From the NCBI GenBank assembly GCA_022827245.1, contig JAJDTI010000179.1:1-64000 (forward strand): 64,000 bases of DNA, given 5' to 3'. The position numbers and the translations under genes were made by a program. This DNA is from Pseudomonadales bacterium (GTDB taxonomy: Bacteria > Pseudomonadota > Gammaproteobacteria > Pseudomonadales > Azotimanducaceae). This document shows, piece by piece, positions 10,782 to 22,767 of the stretch (position 1 is the first letter of the stretch; every line of letters begins with the position of its first letter). Below the pieces are notes generated by a model, which was not told the origin of the DNA, ran no database searches, and was given only the letters and a program-made list of their open reading frames with translations.

Positions 10782-11999
10782 ATGGAAGGGACACCAAGAC
10801 GCGTCGTGGGCCTCGACATCGGCACCAGCAAGGTGGCCGCCATCGTCGGCGAGGTCGACCGCAACGGCGAAATCGAGGTCGTCGGCATCGGTTCGCATCG
10901 TTCCCATGGCCTGCGCAAGGGGGTGGTGGTCAACATCGAGTCCACGGTACAGGCCATCCAGCGCGCCACCGAGGAGGCGGAACTGATGAGCGGCGTGCAC
11001 ATCGACTCCGTCTACGCCGGAATCGCCGGCAGCCACATCCGGGGCATCAACTCGCATGGCATCGTGGCTATCCGCGACGACGAAGTGCACGCACAGGACG
11101 TCGACCGGGTCATCGATGCCGCCCGCGCCGTGGCCATACCCGCCGACCAGCGGGTCCTGCACGTCCTGCCGCAGGAGTACCTCATCGATCACCAGGAAGG
11201 CGTCAAGGAGCCCCTCGGCATGTCCGGCGTGCGCCTCGAGGCGAAGGTCCACCTGGTGACCTGCGCCGTCAACGCCGCCGAGAACGTCATCAAGTGCATA
11301 GAACGGTGCGGGTTCACGGTCAACGACCTCATCCTCGAGCAGCTCGCTTCGAGCTACGCCGTGCTCACCGACGACGAACGGGACCTCGGCGTGTGCCTGG
11401 TGGACATCGGGGGAGGCACCACCGACATCGCCGTCTTCACCGGCGGCGGCATTCGCCACACCGCCGCGATCCCCATCGCCGGCGACCAGGCGACCAGCGA
11501 CATCGCCATGACGCTCCCCACACCCACCCGGCACGCCGAAGAGATCAAGATCAAGTACGCGTGCGCGCTGAACAGACTCGTGCAACCGGACGAGACGATC
11601 AACGTGCAGGGTATCGGAGACCGGCCGCCGCGCACCCTGCCCCGCCAGGTCGTGGCGGAGGTCGTGGAGGCCCGTTACGAGGAGCTGTTCACGCTGATCA
11701 AGGGGGAGCTGCAACGGGGCGGATACGAGGACGTCATCGCCTCGGGCATCGTGCTGACCGGCGGCTCCTCACAGCTCGAGGGCGTGGTGGAACTGGCCGA
11801 GCGGGTGTTCGAAATGCCGGTGAACATCGGCACGCCAAGGAATGTCGGGGGGCTCGGGGACATCGTGAGCAATCCCATCTACGCCACTGGCGTGGGACTG
11901 CTCGTATACGGCAGGGAGGAAGGGAGCCGGGACCGCAAAGAATCGAAGCCGGGGGGCCTGCTCGCCCGCATCGGCCAATGGTTCCGGGAGAACGTGTGA
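10782..11999 (+). CDS. ftsA: Cell division protein FtsA
   Basis: FtsA is the actin-like ATPase that tethers FtsZ to the inner membrane. The ATG at 10782 is preferred because GGCGGGGAAG sits about 8 bases upstream; a GTG at 10773, overlapping the ftsQ stop, is the alternative. The 405-residue product has VVGLDIGTSKVAAIVGE (phosphate-1 loop), LVDIGGGTTDIAVF (phosphate-2) and VLTGGSSQLEG (adenosine site). It ends with GLLARIGQWFRENV, an amphipathic membrane-targeting helix. About 40 bp separate it from ftsZ. Confidence 0.96.
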   Translation: MEGTPRRVVGLDIGTSKVAAIVGEVDRNGEIEVVGIGSHRSHGLRKGVVVNIESTVQAIQRATEEAELMSGVHIDSVYAGIAGSHIRGINSHGIVAIRDDEVHAQDVDRVIDAARAVAIPADQRVLHVLPQEYLIDHQEGVKEPLGMSGVRLEAKVHLVTCAVNAAENVIKCIERCGFTVNDLILEQLASSYAVLTDDERDLGVCLVDIGGGTTDIAVFTGGGIRHTAAIPIAGDQATSDIAMTLPTPTRHAEEIKIKYACALNRLVQPDETINVQGIGDRPPRTLPRQVVAEVVEARYEELFTLIKGELQRGGYEDVIASGIVLTGGSSQLEGVVELAERVFEMPVNIGTPRNVGGLGDIVSNPIYATGVGLLVYGREEGSRDRKESKPGGLLARIGQWFRENV

Positions 12000-12039
12000 A
12001 ACGTGTGATCTGTGCGACAGCCAAACGGAGGAACGCACC

Positions 12040-13185
12040 ATGTTTGAACTCGTAGACAGTCCCCCGCAGAACGCCGTCATCAAGGTGATCGGCGTCGGTG
12101 GCGGCGGCGGCAACGCCGTCCAGCACATGCTGAGCCGGCACATCGACGGCGTCGACTTCATCGCCGCCAACACCGACGCGCAGGCGCTGCGGAGCCTCGA
12201 CGCCAAGACCACGCTCCAGCTCGGCGCGTCCGTGACCAAGGGTCTCGGGGCGGGTGCCGACCCCGAGATGGGCCGCCAGGCGGCCCTGGAGGACCGCGAC
12301 CGGATCGCCGACATCCTCCGCGGTACGGACATGCTGTTCGTCACGGCGGGCATGGGCGGCGGCACCGGCACCGGAGCGGCCCCGGTCATCGCCGAGGTCG
12401 CGCGGGAACTGGCCGTTCTGACCGTCGCCGTGGTCACCCGGCCGTTCCTCTTCGAGAACCGCCTGGAAGTCGCGAACGAGGGCATCGACCAGCTCGCCGA
12501 GTTCGTCGACTCGCTGATCGTGGTCCCGAACGAGAAGCTGCTGTCCGTCCTCGGGGCCGAGACCACGATGCTGGAAGCCTTCAGCGCCGCGAACGACGTG
12601 CTGCTCGGCGCCGTACAGGGCATTTCGGACCTGATCGTCAAACCCGGCCTGATCAACGTCGACTTCGCCGACGTGCGCACCGTCATGTCGGAGATGGGCA
12701 TGGCGATGATGGGGACGGGCAGGTCGAGCGGCCCGAGCCGGGCCCGCGACGCCGCGGAGGCGGCGATTCACAGTCCCCTGCTGGAGGACATCCAGCTCGA
12801 CGGGGCGCGGGGCGTACTGGTCAACGTCACCGCCGGCGCGAACGTCGGGCTCGGTGAGTTCGCGGAAGTCGGAGACGCGATCCGGACGTTCGCATCCGAT
12901 CGCAGTCGGGTGGTGATCGGAACGGTGATCGACGCCGACGCCGGCGACGAACTGAAGGTCACCGTGGTGGCCACGGGCCTCGGGGACGTCGCCGGCTACC
13001 GGGCCCCGAGCGCGTCAGGGAACGCGCGGGAGCTGCAGGGCCTCAACTACGACGACTTCGACCTCCCGCCGGCCATCCGCGAACACTCCGCGACGCAGCG
13101 CCGGCCGGAAGCGGCCACGCCCGCCTCGGAGCCGAGCGTCGAGTATCTCGACATCCCGGCGTTCATCCGTCGCCAGGCGCTGTAG
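12040..13185 (+). CDS. ftsZ: Cell division GTPase FtsZ
   Basis: FtsZ is the tubulin-like GTPase that forms the Z ring. The 381-residue product has the GVGGGGGNAV start, the tubulin signature GGGTGTGAAP (about residues 107-116), the NVDFADV synergy-loop region and the C-terminal peptide EYLDIPAFIRRQAL that binds FtsA and ZipA, a form typical of Gammaproteobacteria. A ribosome site (GGAGG, about 12028) precedes the ATG. The last 23 bp are overlapped tail-to-tail by the dciA-like gene. lpxC, the common next gene, is absent. Confidence 0.98.
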   Translation: MFELVDSPPQNAVIKVIGVGGGGGNAVQHMLSRHIDGVDFIAANTDAQALRSLDAKTTLQLGASVTKGLGAGADPEMGRQAALEDRDRIADILRGTDMLFVTAGMGGGTGTGAAPVIAEVARELAVLTVAVVTRPFLFENRLEVANEGIDQLAEFVDSLIVVPNEKLLSVLGAETTMLEAFSAANDVLLGAVQGISDLIVKPGLINVDFADVRTVMSEMGMAMMGTGRSSGPSRARDAAEAAIHSPLLEDIQLDGARGVLVNVTAGANVGLGEFAEVGDAIRTFASDRSRVVIGTVIDADAGDELKVTVVATGLGDVAGYRAPSASGNARELQGLNYDDFDLPPAIREHSATQRRPEAATPASEPSVEYLDIPAFIRRQAL

Positions 13186-13486
13186 CGGCGGTTCGGACCC
13201 GGATCTCCTCGACCGCGGCGAAGTCCTTGAGCCGGCGAAGCCGCGGGAGGAGCTCCGGAGCCTGGAAGCGGAGGCGGGTGGCCCACGAGGCGCTCCGCGC
13301 GTGCACCACGAGGAGTGCGCCGTCGAGCCGGGCAACGGCATAGGCCCCGGCGTCTTCCTCCCCCAGCACGGCCCGAAGCTGGTCGGTCAGCGACTGGCGG
13401 GCATCGAGTTCGGCAACGAGCCGGCCTACCCCCCGGTGACGGCGTTGGCGATCCCGCAGGATTTGCTCTATGGTACGCATGGACAT
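13163..13486 (-). CDS. DUF721/DciA-like protein
   Basis: This 107-residue protein has the DUF721 (DciA-related) layout: an N-terminal basic helix with RTIEQILRDR, then a central VVHARSASWATRLRFQAPELLPRLR segment that resembles the KH-like domain. DciA proteins load or interact with the replicative helicase DnaB in bacteria that lack DnaC. The gene lies between ftsZ and the M23 peptidase, the position of DUF721 genes in Pseudomonas-type chromosomes. Its 3' end overlaps ftsZ by 23 bp on the opposite strand. The family assignment is good; the helicase role is inferred from the family. Confidence 0.8.
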   Translation of the reverse strand: MSMRTIEQILRDRQRRHRGVGRLVAELDARQSLTDQLRAVLGEEDAGAYAVARLDGALLVVHARSASWATRLRFQAPELLPRLRRLKDFAAVEEIRVRTAATAPGDG

Positions 13487-13533
13487 CCGGGGGAAGCCGC
13501 ACGCATTCGCGTTCGCATGTCGTGGGGGACAGG

Positions 13534-14451
13534 GTGGACATCTTAATCCTCGACCGTGGTCGGGGTCGAACGCGGACCGTAGGCCTGCGGCGTGGTGTCG
13601 TGGCCGGCGTGCTCTGCGCCGTAACGGCCAGCCTGCTCGCGAGCGCGCTCCTCTCCTGGCGCCACTTCGAGGGCCGTTTGCTCGACGAGGAGACGATCGG
13701 CGGCTGGAACGCCCGCCTGGCGAGCCAGCGTGAAGAACTCGAGTCCCTGTCGGGCCGCGCCCAGGCGGACGTGCTCACCGTCGGTCAGAAGCTCGCGGGC
13801 ATGGAGGCGCGCCTGTTGCGCATGGAGGCCCTTGGTCAACGCGTCTCCGAGATGGCCACGCTGACGGACGGGGAGTTCCGCTTCGACGCCCCGGCGGCCA
13901 TCGGCGGTCCGGCGTCCCAGACCGCGGCCGACAGCCTCATCTCCACGGACTACCTGGCCAGGATCGAACGGCTCTCGCGCGAACTGCGGACCCGGGAGCA
14001 GGAGATGGGCGTCCTCGAGAGCCTGCTCGCCAGCCGACGCTTCCAGGACGAGGTTGCGCCGTCCGGCAGACCGGTGAAGCGGGGCTGGATTTCGTCGCCC
14101 TACGGCAGGCGCGTCGATCCGTTCAACGGCAGGCCCGCGTGGCACACGGGCGTGGATTTCGCCGGCAAACCCGGCAGCGACGTCATCGCGGTCGCCGGCG
14201 GCGTGGTCGCCTTCACCGGGGAACGGGGCGGTTACGGCAGCCTCATCGAGATTCAGCACGGCGATGGTCTGGCCACCCGGTACGCGCATCATCAGGAGGT
14301 CCTGGTGCGGGCCGGGGATGTCGTCAAGAAGGGGCAGGTCATCGCCAAGATGGGCAATACGGGCCGCTCCACCGGCCATCACGTCCACTTCGAGGTCCTG
14401 AAGGACGGTCGCCTCATCAACCCGTCGCGTTACATAGCGCGCCGCCAGTAA
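13534..14451 (+). CDS. M23-family metallopeptidase, membrane anchored
   Basis: This is a LytM/M23 peptidase that probably cleaves peptidoglycan crosslinks or, if degenerate, activates amidases. From a GTG at 13534 (GGGGGACAGG upstream) it is 305 residues: a short basic start, one membrane segment (about residues 19-38), a periplasmic coiled coil (about 55-165) and a C-terminal M23 domain. The zinc and catalytic residues are visible in WHTGVDF (HxxxD) and HHVHFEV (HxH), so it looks active. It sits directly before secA, as in other Gammaproteobacteria, and is divergent from the dciA-like gene. Confidence 0.92.
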   Translation: MDILILDRGRGRTRTVGLRRGVVAGVLCAVTASLLASALLSWRHFEGRLLDEETIGGWNARLASQREELESLSGRAQADVLTVGQKLAGMEARLLRMEALGQRVSEMATLTDGEFRFDAPAAIGGPASQTAADSLISTDYLARIERLSRELRTREQEMGVLESLLASRRFQDEVAPSGRPVKRGWISSPYGRRVDPFNGRPAWHTGVDFAGKPGSDVIAVAGGVVAFTGERGGYGSLIEIQHGDGLATRYAHHQEVLVRAGDVVKKGQVIAKMGNTGRSTGHHVHFEVLKDGRLINPSRYIARRQ

Positions 14452-14654
14452 CCCCAGCCTCCTTTTCGCCTCGCGTCGCGGAACGTCGCTGCAGTTGCGC
14501 TGCTAGCGCCACCAAAGCCGTCACCCTCACGGGCGCCGCCTTTGGCCCCAACCGCCCGCCGTCCTATCGCTCTGTCGGACCTGGACCCGCTTCGCAAGTC
14601 CATGCCCGACAGCCTGCTAGAATCCGCCCCCAGCTTGGCTCCCCGGTGGACGAC

Positions 14655-17393
<2,739 letters not shown>

Positions 17394-17406
17394 CCCGAAC
17401 GCGCTG

Positions 17407-18603
17407 ATGGCCGTCAACCTGCCCGAGATGGGCGCACTCGCCCCCGTGCCCGGCATCCGCGTCGGCAGTGCCGCCGCCGGCATCCGTTACGCCGGTCGTG
17501 ACGACCTGGCCCTGTTCGAACTCGCGCCGGGCACGACGGTCGGGGGGATCTTCACCCGGAGCGCCTTCCGCGCGCCGCCGGTCTCCGTCGCTGCCTCCCG
17601 CCTCGGTCGCGCGCGGGGACTCGTCGTCAACAGCGGCAACGCCAACGCCGCGACGGGCGAGGCGGGCCTCCGGGACGCCCGGGAAAGCTGTGCGCTGGCC
17701 GCTGCCGCGCTCGGCTGCCGCGCGGAGGAAGTGCTGCCATTCTCCACCGGCGTCATCGGTGAGTTCCTGCCCATGGAGCGGGTGGCCGCCGGCGTCGCGG
17801 CCGCCGCTTCCTCCCTGACCCCGGAAGGCTGGGAGCAGGCGGCGCGCGCCATCATGACGACGGACACGGCCCCGAAAGGCGTCTCCGGGACGTTCGACGT
17901 CGGCGGTCATCCGGTCACCGCGACCGCCATCGTCAAGGGCTCCGGGATGATCCGGCCCGACATGGCGACGATGCTGGCCTTCCTCGGCACGGACGCGGCG
18001 CTCTCCGAGGATGCCGTCCAGTCCCTGGCCCGGGACCTCGGCGCGCGCAGCTTCAACCGCCTGACGATCGACGGCGACACGTCCACCAACGACGCCTTCG
18101 TCATCGCCGCGACCGGCCGTGCGGGAGTCGGAGACGAGCACTACGACGCCTTGCTCGAGGCGCTGACGCCCCTGGTGGTGGAACTCGCCGAGCGCACCGT
18201 GCGCGACGGGGAGGGCGCAACCAGGTTCGTGACGGTCGTCGTCGAGGGCGGCGCGTCGAGCGAAGAGTGTCTGCAGGTGGCATACGCCGTGGCGCACTCT
18301 CCGCTGGTCAAGACCGCGCTGTTCGCCGGGGACCCGAACTGGGGGCGGTTCTGCATGGCCATCGGCAAGGCCGGCATCGACGGCCTGGATCCCGATCGCG
18401 TTTCCCTGGACCTCGACGACGTCCGTGTCGCCGAGGACGGCCTCGTGGCGCCCACGTACACGGAGGAGGCCGGCGCGGCCGTCATGCAGCGCGACGAGTT
18501 CACGGTACGGATCGGCCTCGGCCGCGGCCACTGCCGCGAAACGGTCTGGACGTCCGACCTGTCCTACGACTACGTCCGCATCAACGCCGAGTACCGCACC
18601 TGA
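17407..18603 (+). CDS. argJ: Bifunctional ornithine acetyltransferase/N-acetylglutamate synthase ArgJ
   Basis: ArgJ recycles the acetyl group from N-acetylornithine to glutamate in arginine biosynthesis and can also use acetyl-CoA. The 398-residue precursor has the self-cleavage site in KGSGMIRPDMATML, where cleavage before the Thr generates the alpha and beta chains and the nucleophile. The MTTDTAPK and NSGNANA motifs are present. The ATG at 17407 lies 13 bp after secA, so the two are probably co-transcribed. Confidence 0.96.
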   Translation: MAVNLPEMGALAPVPGIRVGSAAAGIRYAGRDDLALFELAPGTTVGGIFTRSAFRAPPVSVAASRLGRARGLVVNSGNANAATGEAGLRDARESCALAAAALGCRAEEVLPFSTGVIGEFLPMERVAAGVAAAASSLTPEGWEQAARAIMTTDTAPKGVSGTFDVGGHPVTATAIVKGSGMIRPDMATMLAFLGTDAALSEDAVQSLARDLGARSFNRLTIDGDTSTNDAFVIAATGRAGVGDEHYDALLEALTPLVVELAERTVRDGEGATRFVTVVVEGGASSEECLQVAYAVAHSPLVKTALFAGDPNWGRFCMAIGKAGIDGLDPDRVSLDLDDVRVAEDGLVAPTYTEEAGAAVMQRDEFTVRIGLGRGHCRETVWTSDLSYDYVRINAEYRT

Positions 18604-18621
18604 CCGCGCCGCGGTCGGCGT

Positions 18622-18819
18622 TCACTCTTCGTCCAGTTCGTCCGGCAGCGGGTCGTCGAAGAGGGGGTCACCCGGAATCCGGTGGGCCTCGTCCGCCCAG
18701 GCGCCGAGGTCGATCAGCCGGCAGCGTTTCGAACAGAACGGTCGATGCGGGTTGCCCGCCGACCACCTCACCGGCTTGCGGCAGGTGGGACACGGCAGCA
18801 CGCGGACGGGCTCAGACAT
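18622..18819 (-). CDS. yacG: DNA gyrase inhibitor YacG
   Basis: YacG is a small zinc protein that binds GyrB and inhibits gyrase in E. coli. The 65-residue product has the four-cysteine zinc ribbon CPTC (residues 10-13) and FCSKRC (28-33), followed by the family [16 protein letters not shown] and an acidic tail. It overlaps pilD by 8 bp and ends a pilB-pilC-pilD-yacG operon on the minus strand, an order common in Pseudomonas and relatives. Confidence 0.95.
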   Translation of the reverse strand: MSEPVRVLPCPTCRKPVRWSAGNPHRPFCSKRCRLIDLGAWADEAHRIPGDPLFDDPLPDELDEE

Positions 18820-19651
18820 GGGCGAACGCGAACAGCGTGAGTTCTTCCCGGAACACCAGGCTCAGCCAGCCCCCGGCCGCGAGGAACGGGCCGAACGGCA
18901 TGGGATCCTGGCGCCGCATGGTCCGCAACAGGATCGCGACCACCGCCCAGGCGAGTCCCAGGGTCGACGCGATGAGGACCACCGCCGGCAGCGCCTGCCA
19001 GCCCAGCCATGCCCCGATCGCGGCGAGCAGCTTGAAGTCTCCGTGCCCCATGCCTTCCCGCCCCGTCACCCACCTGAACGCCCAGTAGAGCGTCCAGAGG
19101 ACCCCATACCCCAGCGCCGCGCCGGCGATGGCGTCGACCGGGGTCACGTGATCGGACAGGACGCCCGCGACCAGTCCGCCCCACAGCAGCGGCAGCGTGA
19201 TCTGGTCGGGCAGCAGGTGCGTGTCCAGGTCGATGAACGCCAGGGCGAGCAGGCTCCAGGTGAACAACAGCCAGCCGACGGTCATCCATTGCAGCCCCCA
19301 GGCCTGGAGCACGACCAGGCCCAGGACCGCGGCCAACGCCTCGACGATCGGGTACCTGGCCGGGATCCGTCCCCCGCAGTAGCGGCAGCGTCCGCGCAGG
19401 GCGATCCAGCTCACCAGCGGCACGTTCAGCCACGGGGCGATCGGGTGTTCGCACAGCGGGCACCGCGAACCGGGGCGCACGAGGTCGAACCGCGGTCGCG
19501 CCGGCACGGCGATGTGCAGCAGTTCCCGCGCCTCGTCGCCCCACTGCCGCTCGAGCATCCTGGGGAGCCGGAAGATGACCACGTTGAGAAAGCTCCCGGC
19601 GACGAGGAACACGACCGTCGCCGGAATCGCCAGGCTCCAACCCTCCGGCAT
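18812..19651 (-). CDS. pilD: Prepilin leader peptidase/N-methyltransferase PilD
   Basis: PilD cleaves prepilin leader peptides and methylates the new N-terminus at the inner membrane. The ATG at 19651 gives 279 residues with several membrane segments. The two CxxC pairs of the methyltransferase domain are CPLC and CRYC (about residues 73-100). The aspartyl protease residues lie in [11 protein letters not shown] and [12 protein letters not shown], the conserved GxGD site. An open frame extends far upstream but is antisense or shadow sequence over pilC. It probably processes the two pilins encoded at 22.8-23.6 kb. Confidence 0.96.
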   Translation of the reverse strand: MPEGWSLAIPATVVFLVAGSFLNVVIFRLPRMLERQWGDEARELLHIAVPARPRFDLVRPGSRCPLCEHPIAPWLNVPLVSWIALRGRCRYCGGRIPARYPIVEALAAVLGLVVLQAWGLQWMTVGWLLFTWSLLALAFIDLDTHLLPDQITLPLLWGGLVAGVLSDHVTPVDAIAGAALGYGVLWTLYWAFRWVTGREGMGHGDFKLLAAIGAWLGWQALPAVVLIASTLGLAWAVVAILLRTMRRQDPMPFGPFLAAGGWLSLVFREELTLFAFAHV

Positions 19652-19665
19652 TCCGGACCCCGGGC

Positions 19666-20877
19666 TCAGGGCCCGCCGATGACCGCGCCGAGCTGGAAGA
19701 TCGGCAGGTACATGGCAACGATGAGCCCGCCCACCAGGACGCCGAGCACCGCCATGATCATCGGCTCGACCATGGACGCGATCGTGTCGACCGCGTCGTC
19801 GACCTGTTCCTCGTACCAGGCCGCCGAGCGCGCCAGCATGTCGTCCAGCGTTCCAGACTCCTCGCCGACCGAGACCATCCCGACCACGTCGTCCGGAAAC
19901 ACGCCCGTGTCGCGCATCGCCGCGTGGAGCTGCCGTCCGGTCGCCACTTCCTCCCGAACGCGCTCGACGGCCGCCTCGAATACCCCGTTGCCGGCGGCGC
20001 GCGCCACGGACTCGAGCGCGTCGACCAGGGGGACTCCGGCGCCGAACGTCGTCGACAGCGTCCGCGTGCAGCGCGCCACCGAGGACCGCCCGATCAGCCG
20101 ACCGAACACCGGCAGCCGCAGCGACGCGCGGTCGAGCAGCGCACGCAACGCCCGCGAGCGGCGACGCACCGCGCGCACCCCCAGGACGGCGGCCAGCCCC
20201 CCGCCGACCATCGCCACCCACCGGTCGCGCACGAACTCGGACAACGCGATCACCCCCTGCGTGGACGCGGGCAGTTCGGCGCCGAATCCGGCAAAGATCT
20301 GCTCGAACTGCGGGACCACCTTGACGAGCAGGATACCGGATACGGCGCCGGCCACGCACAGCACAGCCGCCGGGTAGATCAGCGCCTTGCGCACCTTCCT
20401 CCTGAGGGTCTCCGCCTTCTCCTGGTAGGTGGCGATCCGGTCCAGCATGGCCGGCAGCGTGCCCGACCGCTCCCCCGCCTCGACCAGGTTCCGGAACAGG
20501 TCGTCGAAATGCTCCGGGTGGCGTCCGAGCGCCGTGGCGATCGAGTCGCCCGCCGACACGTCCGTGCGCAACGCGCGTACGAGGCGGGCCAGGGCCGGCC
20601 TGTCCGTGCCGTCGGCGACGATCCCGAGCGCCTGGAGCACCGGCACGCCGGCGCGGGTCAACGCAGCCAGTTGCCGCGAGAAAACGGCCACGTCTTCCGT
20701 GCGCACACGGCCGCGCCGTATCCCCCCACCCTGCCGCCGCACGCTGGTCGCCCGGATGCCCCGTCCGGCCAGCGCCCGGCGCACCCGCGCGGCGGACGCC
20801 GCCGTCATCTCGCCCGCCACGGCGTGACCGTAGCGGTCCCGGCCCCGCCAGGCGAAGAGTTCCGAACGCGCTGCCAC
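19666..20877 (-). CDS. pilC: Type IV pilus inner-membrane platform protein PilC
   Basis: PilC (GspF family) couples the PilB motor to pilin assembly. The 403-residue product starts with GTG at 20877 and has two T2SSF domains (about residues 65-190 and 270-395), each beginning FSRQLAALTRAGVPVLQAL- or CTRTLSTTFGAGVPLVDAL-like, with three membrane segments. The motif GERSGTLP and its repeat GEESGTLDDML are typical. The ribosome site is embedded in a pentanucleotide GGGAA repeat directly before the start codon, which could tune or vary expression. Confidence 0.95.
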   Translation of the reverse strand: MAARSELFAWRGRDRYGHAVAGEMTAASAARVRRALAGRGIRATSVRRQGGGIRRGRVRTEDVAVFSRQLAALTRAGVPVLQALGIVADGTDRPALARLVRALRTDVSAGDSIATALGRHPEHFDDLFRNLVEAGERSGTLPAMLDRIATYQEKAETLRRKVRKALIYPAAVLCVAGAVSGILLVKVVPQFEQIFAGFGAELPASTQGVIALSEFVRDRWVAMVGGGLAAVLGVRAVRRRSRALRALLDRASLRLPVFGRLIGRSSVARCTRTLSTTFGAGVPLVDALESVARAAGNGVFEAAVERVREEVATGRQLHAAMRDTGVFPDDVVGMVSVGEESGTLDDMLARSAAWYEEQVDDAVDTIASMVEPMIMAVLGVLVGGLIVAMYLPIFQLGAVIGGP

Positions 20878-20883
20878 GACTCC

Positions 20884-20914
20884 TCCCTTCCCTTCCCTTC
20901 CCTTCCCTCCCCCC
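20884..20914. repeat. Pentanucleotide (TTCCC)n tract at pilC ribosome site
   Basis: Four perfect TTCCC units run from 20888 to 20907, flanked by TCCC on one side and TCCCCCC on the other. On the pilC coding strand this reads GGGAA repeated and ends in GGGAGGA three bases before the GTG start. It also fills most of the 45-bp gap between pilB and pilC. Such tracts can change length by slipped-strand mispairing. Confidence 0.85.
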
Positions 20915-20922
20915 GCTGGCCG

Positions 20923-22611
20923 CTATCCGGTGATCCGGTTGATCTCGGCCAACGACGTGACTCCCGTCACGACCTTCCTGAGTCCCGACCGCCGCAGGTC
21001 CTCGAAGCCCTGGCGCCGCACCTCCGCGGCGAGGCGCAGGCTGTCGCCCTCGTCCATGACGACGCGCGCGAGTTCCGTGGTGAGTTCCATCACTTCGTAG
21101 ATACCCACGCGTCCGCGGTACCCGCCGCGGCACTCCCCGCATCCCGCCGCGTCGGCCTCGAACAGCCGCAACCCGCCACCGGCATCCGAACGCGGGAAGC
21201 CCAACCGGACCAGTGTCTCTTCCGGAACCTCGGTCGGACGGCGACACCGGGTACACAACCTCCGCGCCAGGCGCTGGGCGATGACGAGGCTGACGGACGT
21301 CGCCACGTTGAAAGCCGCGACACCCATGTTCCGCAGCCGCGTGAGGGTCTCCGCCGCCGAGTTTGTGTGCAGCGTCGACAGCACCAGGTGCCCCGTCTGC
21401 GCCGCCTTGACGGCGACCTCCGCGGTCTCGAGGTCCCGCACCTCGCCGACCATCAGCACGTCCGGGTCCTGGCGGAGGAACGCCCGCATGGCGACGGCGA
21501 AGTCGAGGCCGACGCGATGGTTGACGTGTACCTGGTTGATCCCCTCGAGGTGCATCTCCACCGGATCCTCCACCGTGGCGATGTTGCGGCCGGGTTCGTT
21601 CAGGAGTTGCAGTCCCGCGTACAGCGTGACGGTCTTGCCGCTGCCCGTCGGCCCCGTCACGAGGACCATGCCCTGCGGCCGGCGCAACGCGGCGCGGTAA
21701 CGGGCCTCCTGTTCCGGCTCGAACCCGAGTTCGTCGATGCCGATCCGCGCGCTCGAGGCGTCGAGAATCCGGAGGACGACTTTCTCGCCGAAGAGCGTCG
21801 GCAACGTGTTGACCCGGAAGTCCGCGGCGCGCGATTCCCCGAGGCGCAGCCGGATGCGCCCGTCCTGGGGCACCCGGCGCTCCGCGATGTCCAGCCCGGC
21901 CATCACCTTGAGGCGCGCCGCCAGCCTTGCCGCGAGGTTCCGCGGCGGCCGGCGTACCTCGCGCAGGATGCCGTCGGTCCGAAACCGCACCCGGCAGCTA
22001 CGCTCGTAGGGCTCGAGGTGGACATCGGACGCCCCCGTCCTGACCGCTTCCAGCAGGAGCCCGTGGACGAAGCGGACGACCGGTGCTTCGTCCATGTCCG
22101 CGCCCGCGACCGACGGTTCGTGGGCCTCCCGCTCCGCCTCCACGGACTCGAGCTCGAGGACCTGGACGTCGGGATCGAGGCCTTCGATATCCTCGAGCAG
22201 GTCCGGGAGCTCGCGGTCACGCAACCGGTCGATGGCGGCGGCCAGCGCCTCCGGCTCCACGAGCACCGGCTCGACGTCGAGGCCGGTCTGGAACTTGATC
22301 TCGTCGAGCGCCCGCACGTCGCCCGGGTCGCCCACGGCGACGTGCAGCCGACGTCCGCGGCGTACCAGGGGCAGCACTCCATGCTTGCCGGCGAGGGTCT
22401 GATCGACGGCCGCCGACGCGCTCGCCGCCAGGTCGAACGCGCCCAGGTCGAGCACCGGGACACCGAAGTCCCGGGCCTTGGCGAGCGTCTCCCTCGCCGT
22501 CGCGTTCCGTACGCTCATCCGGATTGGTGTCCGCGCCAGCAGTTCCCCGAGGATTCTAGGGAGACGCGGCGGTGCGGTAGATGGCCATCGTCCGCAAACC
22601 GCGTGCGACAT
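20923..22611 (-). CDS. pilB: Type IV pilus extension ATPase PilB
   Basis: PilB is the cytoplasmic hexameric ATPase that powers pilus extension. It has the MshEN-type N-terminal domain (FGVPVLDLGAFDL), the Walker A GPTGSGKT, the Asp box around VEDPVEMHLEGINQV, the Walker B region LMVGEVRD and a tetracysteine zinc site (CTRC and CGEC). The full frame is 562 residues, close to Pseudomonas PilB (566). The first 31 codons up to an internal ATG at 22518 look unlike the family and the start is uncertain; 22518 would give 531 residues. It is first in the pilB-pilC-pilD-yacG operon. Confidence 0.93.
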   Translation of the reverse strand: MSHAVCGRWPSTAPPRLPRILGELLARTPIRMSVRNATARETLAKARDFGVPVLDLGAFDLAASASAAVDQTLAGKHGVLPLVRRGRRLHVAVGDPGDVRALDEIKFQTGLDVEPVLVEPEALAAAIDRLRDRELPDLLEDIEGLDPDVQVLELESVEAEREAHEPSVAGADMDEAPVVRFVHGLLLEAVRTGASDVHLEPYERSCRVRFRTDGILREVRRPPRNLAARLAARLKVMAGLDIAERRVPQDGRIRLRLGESRAADFRVNTLPTLFGEKVVLRILDASSARIGIDELGFEPEQEARYRAALRRPQGMVLVTGPTGSGKTVTLYAGLQLLNEPGRNIATVEDPVEMHLEGINQVHVNHRVGLDFAVAMRAFLRQDPDVLMVGEVRDLETAEVAVKAAQTGHLVLSTLHTNSAAETLTRLRNMGVAAFNVATSVSLVIAQRLARRLCTRCRRPTEVPEETLVRLGFPRSDAGGGLRLFEADAAGCGECRGGYRGRVGIYEVMELTTELARVVMDEGDSLRLAAEVRRQGFEDLRRSGLRKVVTGVTSLAEINRITG

Positions 22612-22767
22612 CGCCGGCGGAGAGCGGCCGGCGCGGGGATTCGCCTACATCCTTCGCAGCCCCGACGCACGCCGATCGGGATCGATTACGCACGCCTTCC
22701 CGCCGAACGCCGATTACCATGGTCAACCAGGATCGCCGACACCGCAGCACCTCCAGGAGCCCGTCCC

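Noticed and set aside
22576..22600. A sigma54-type promoter (TGGCC...GC) upstream of the pilin gene
   Set aside because: The spacing between the GG and GC elements is one base short and it lies nearly 190 bp upstream of the pilin start.
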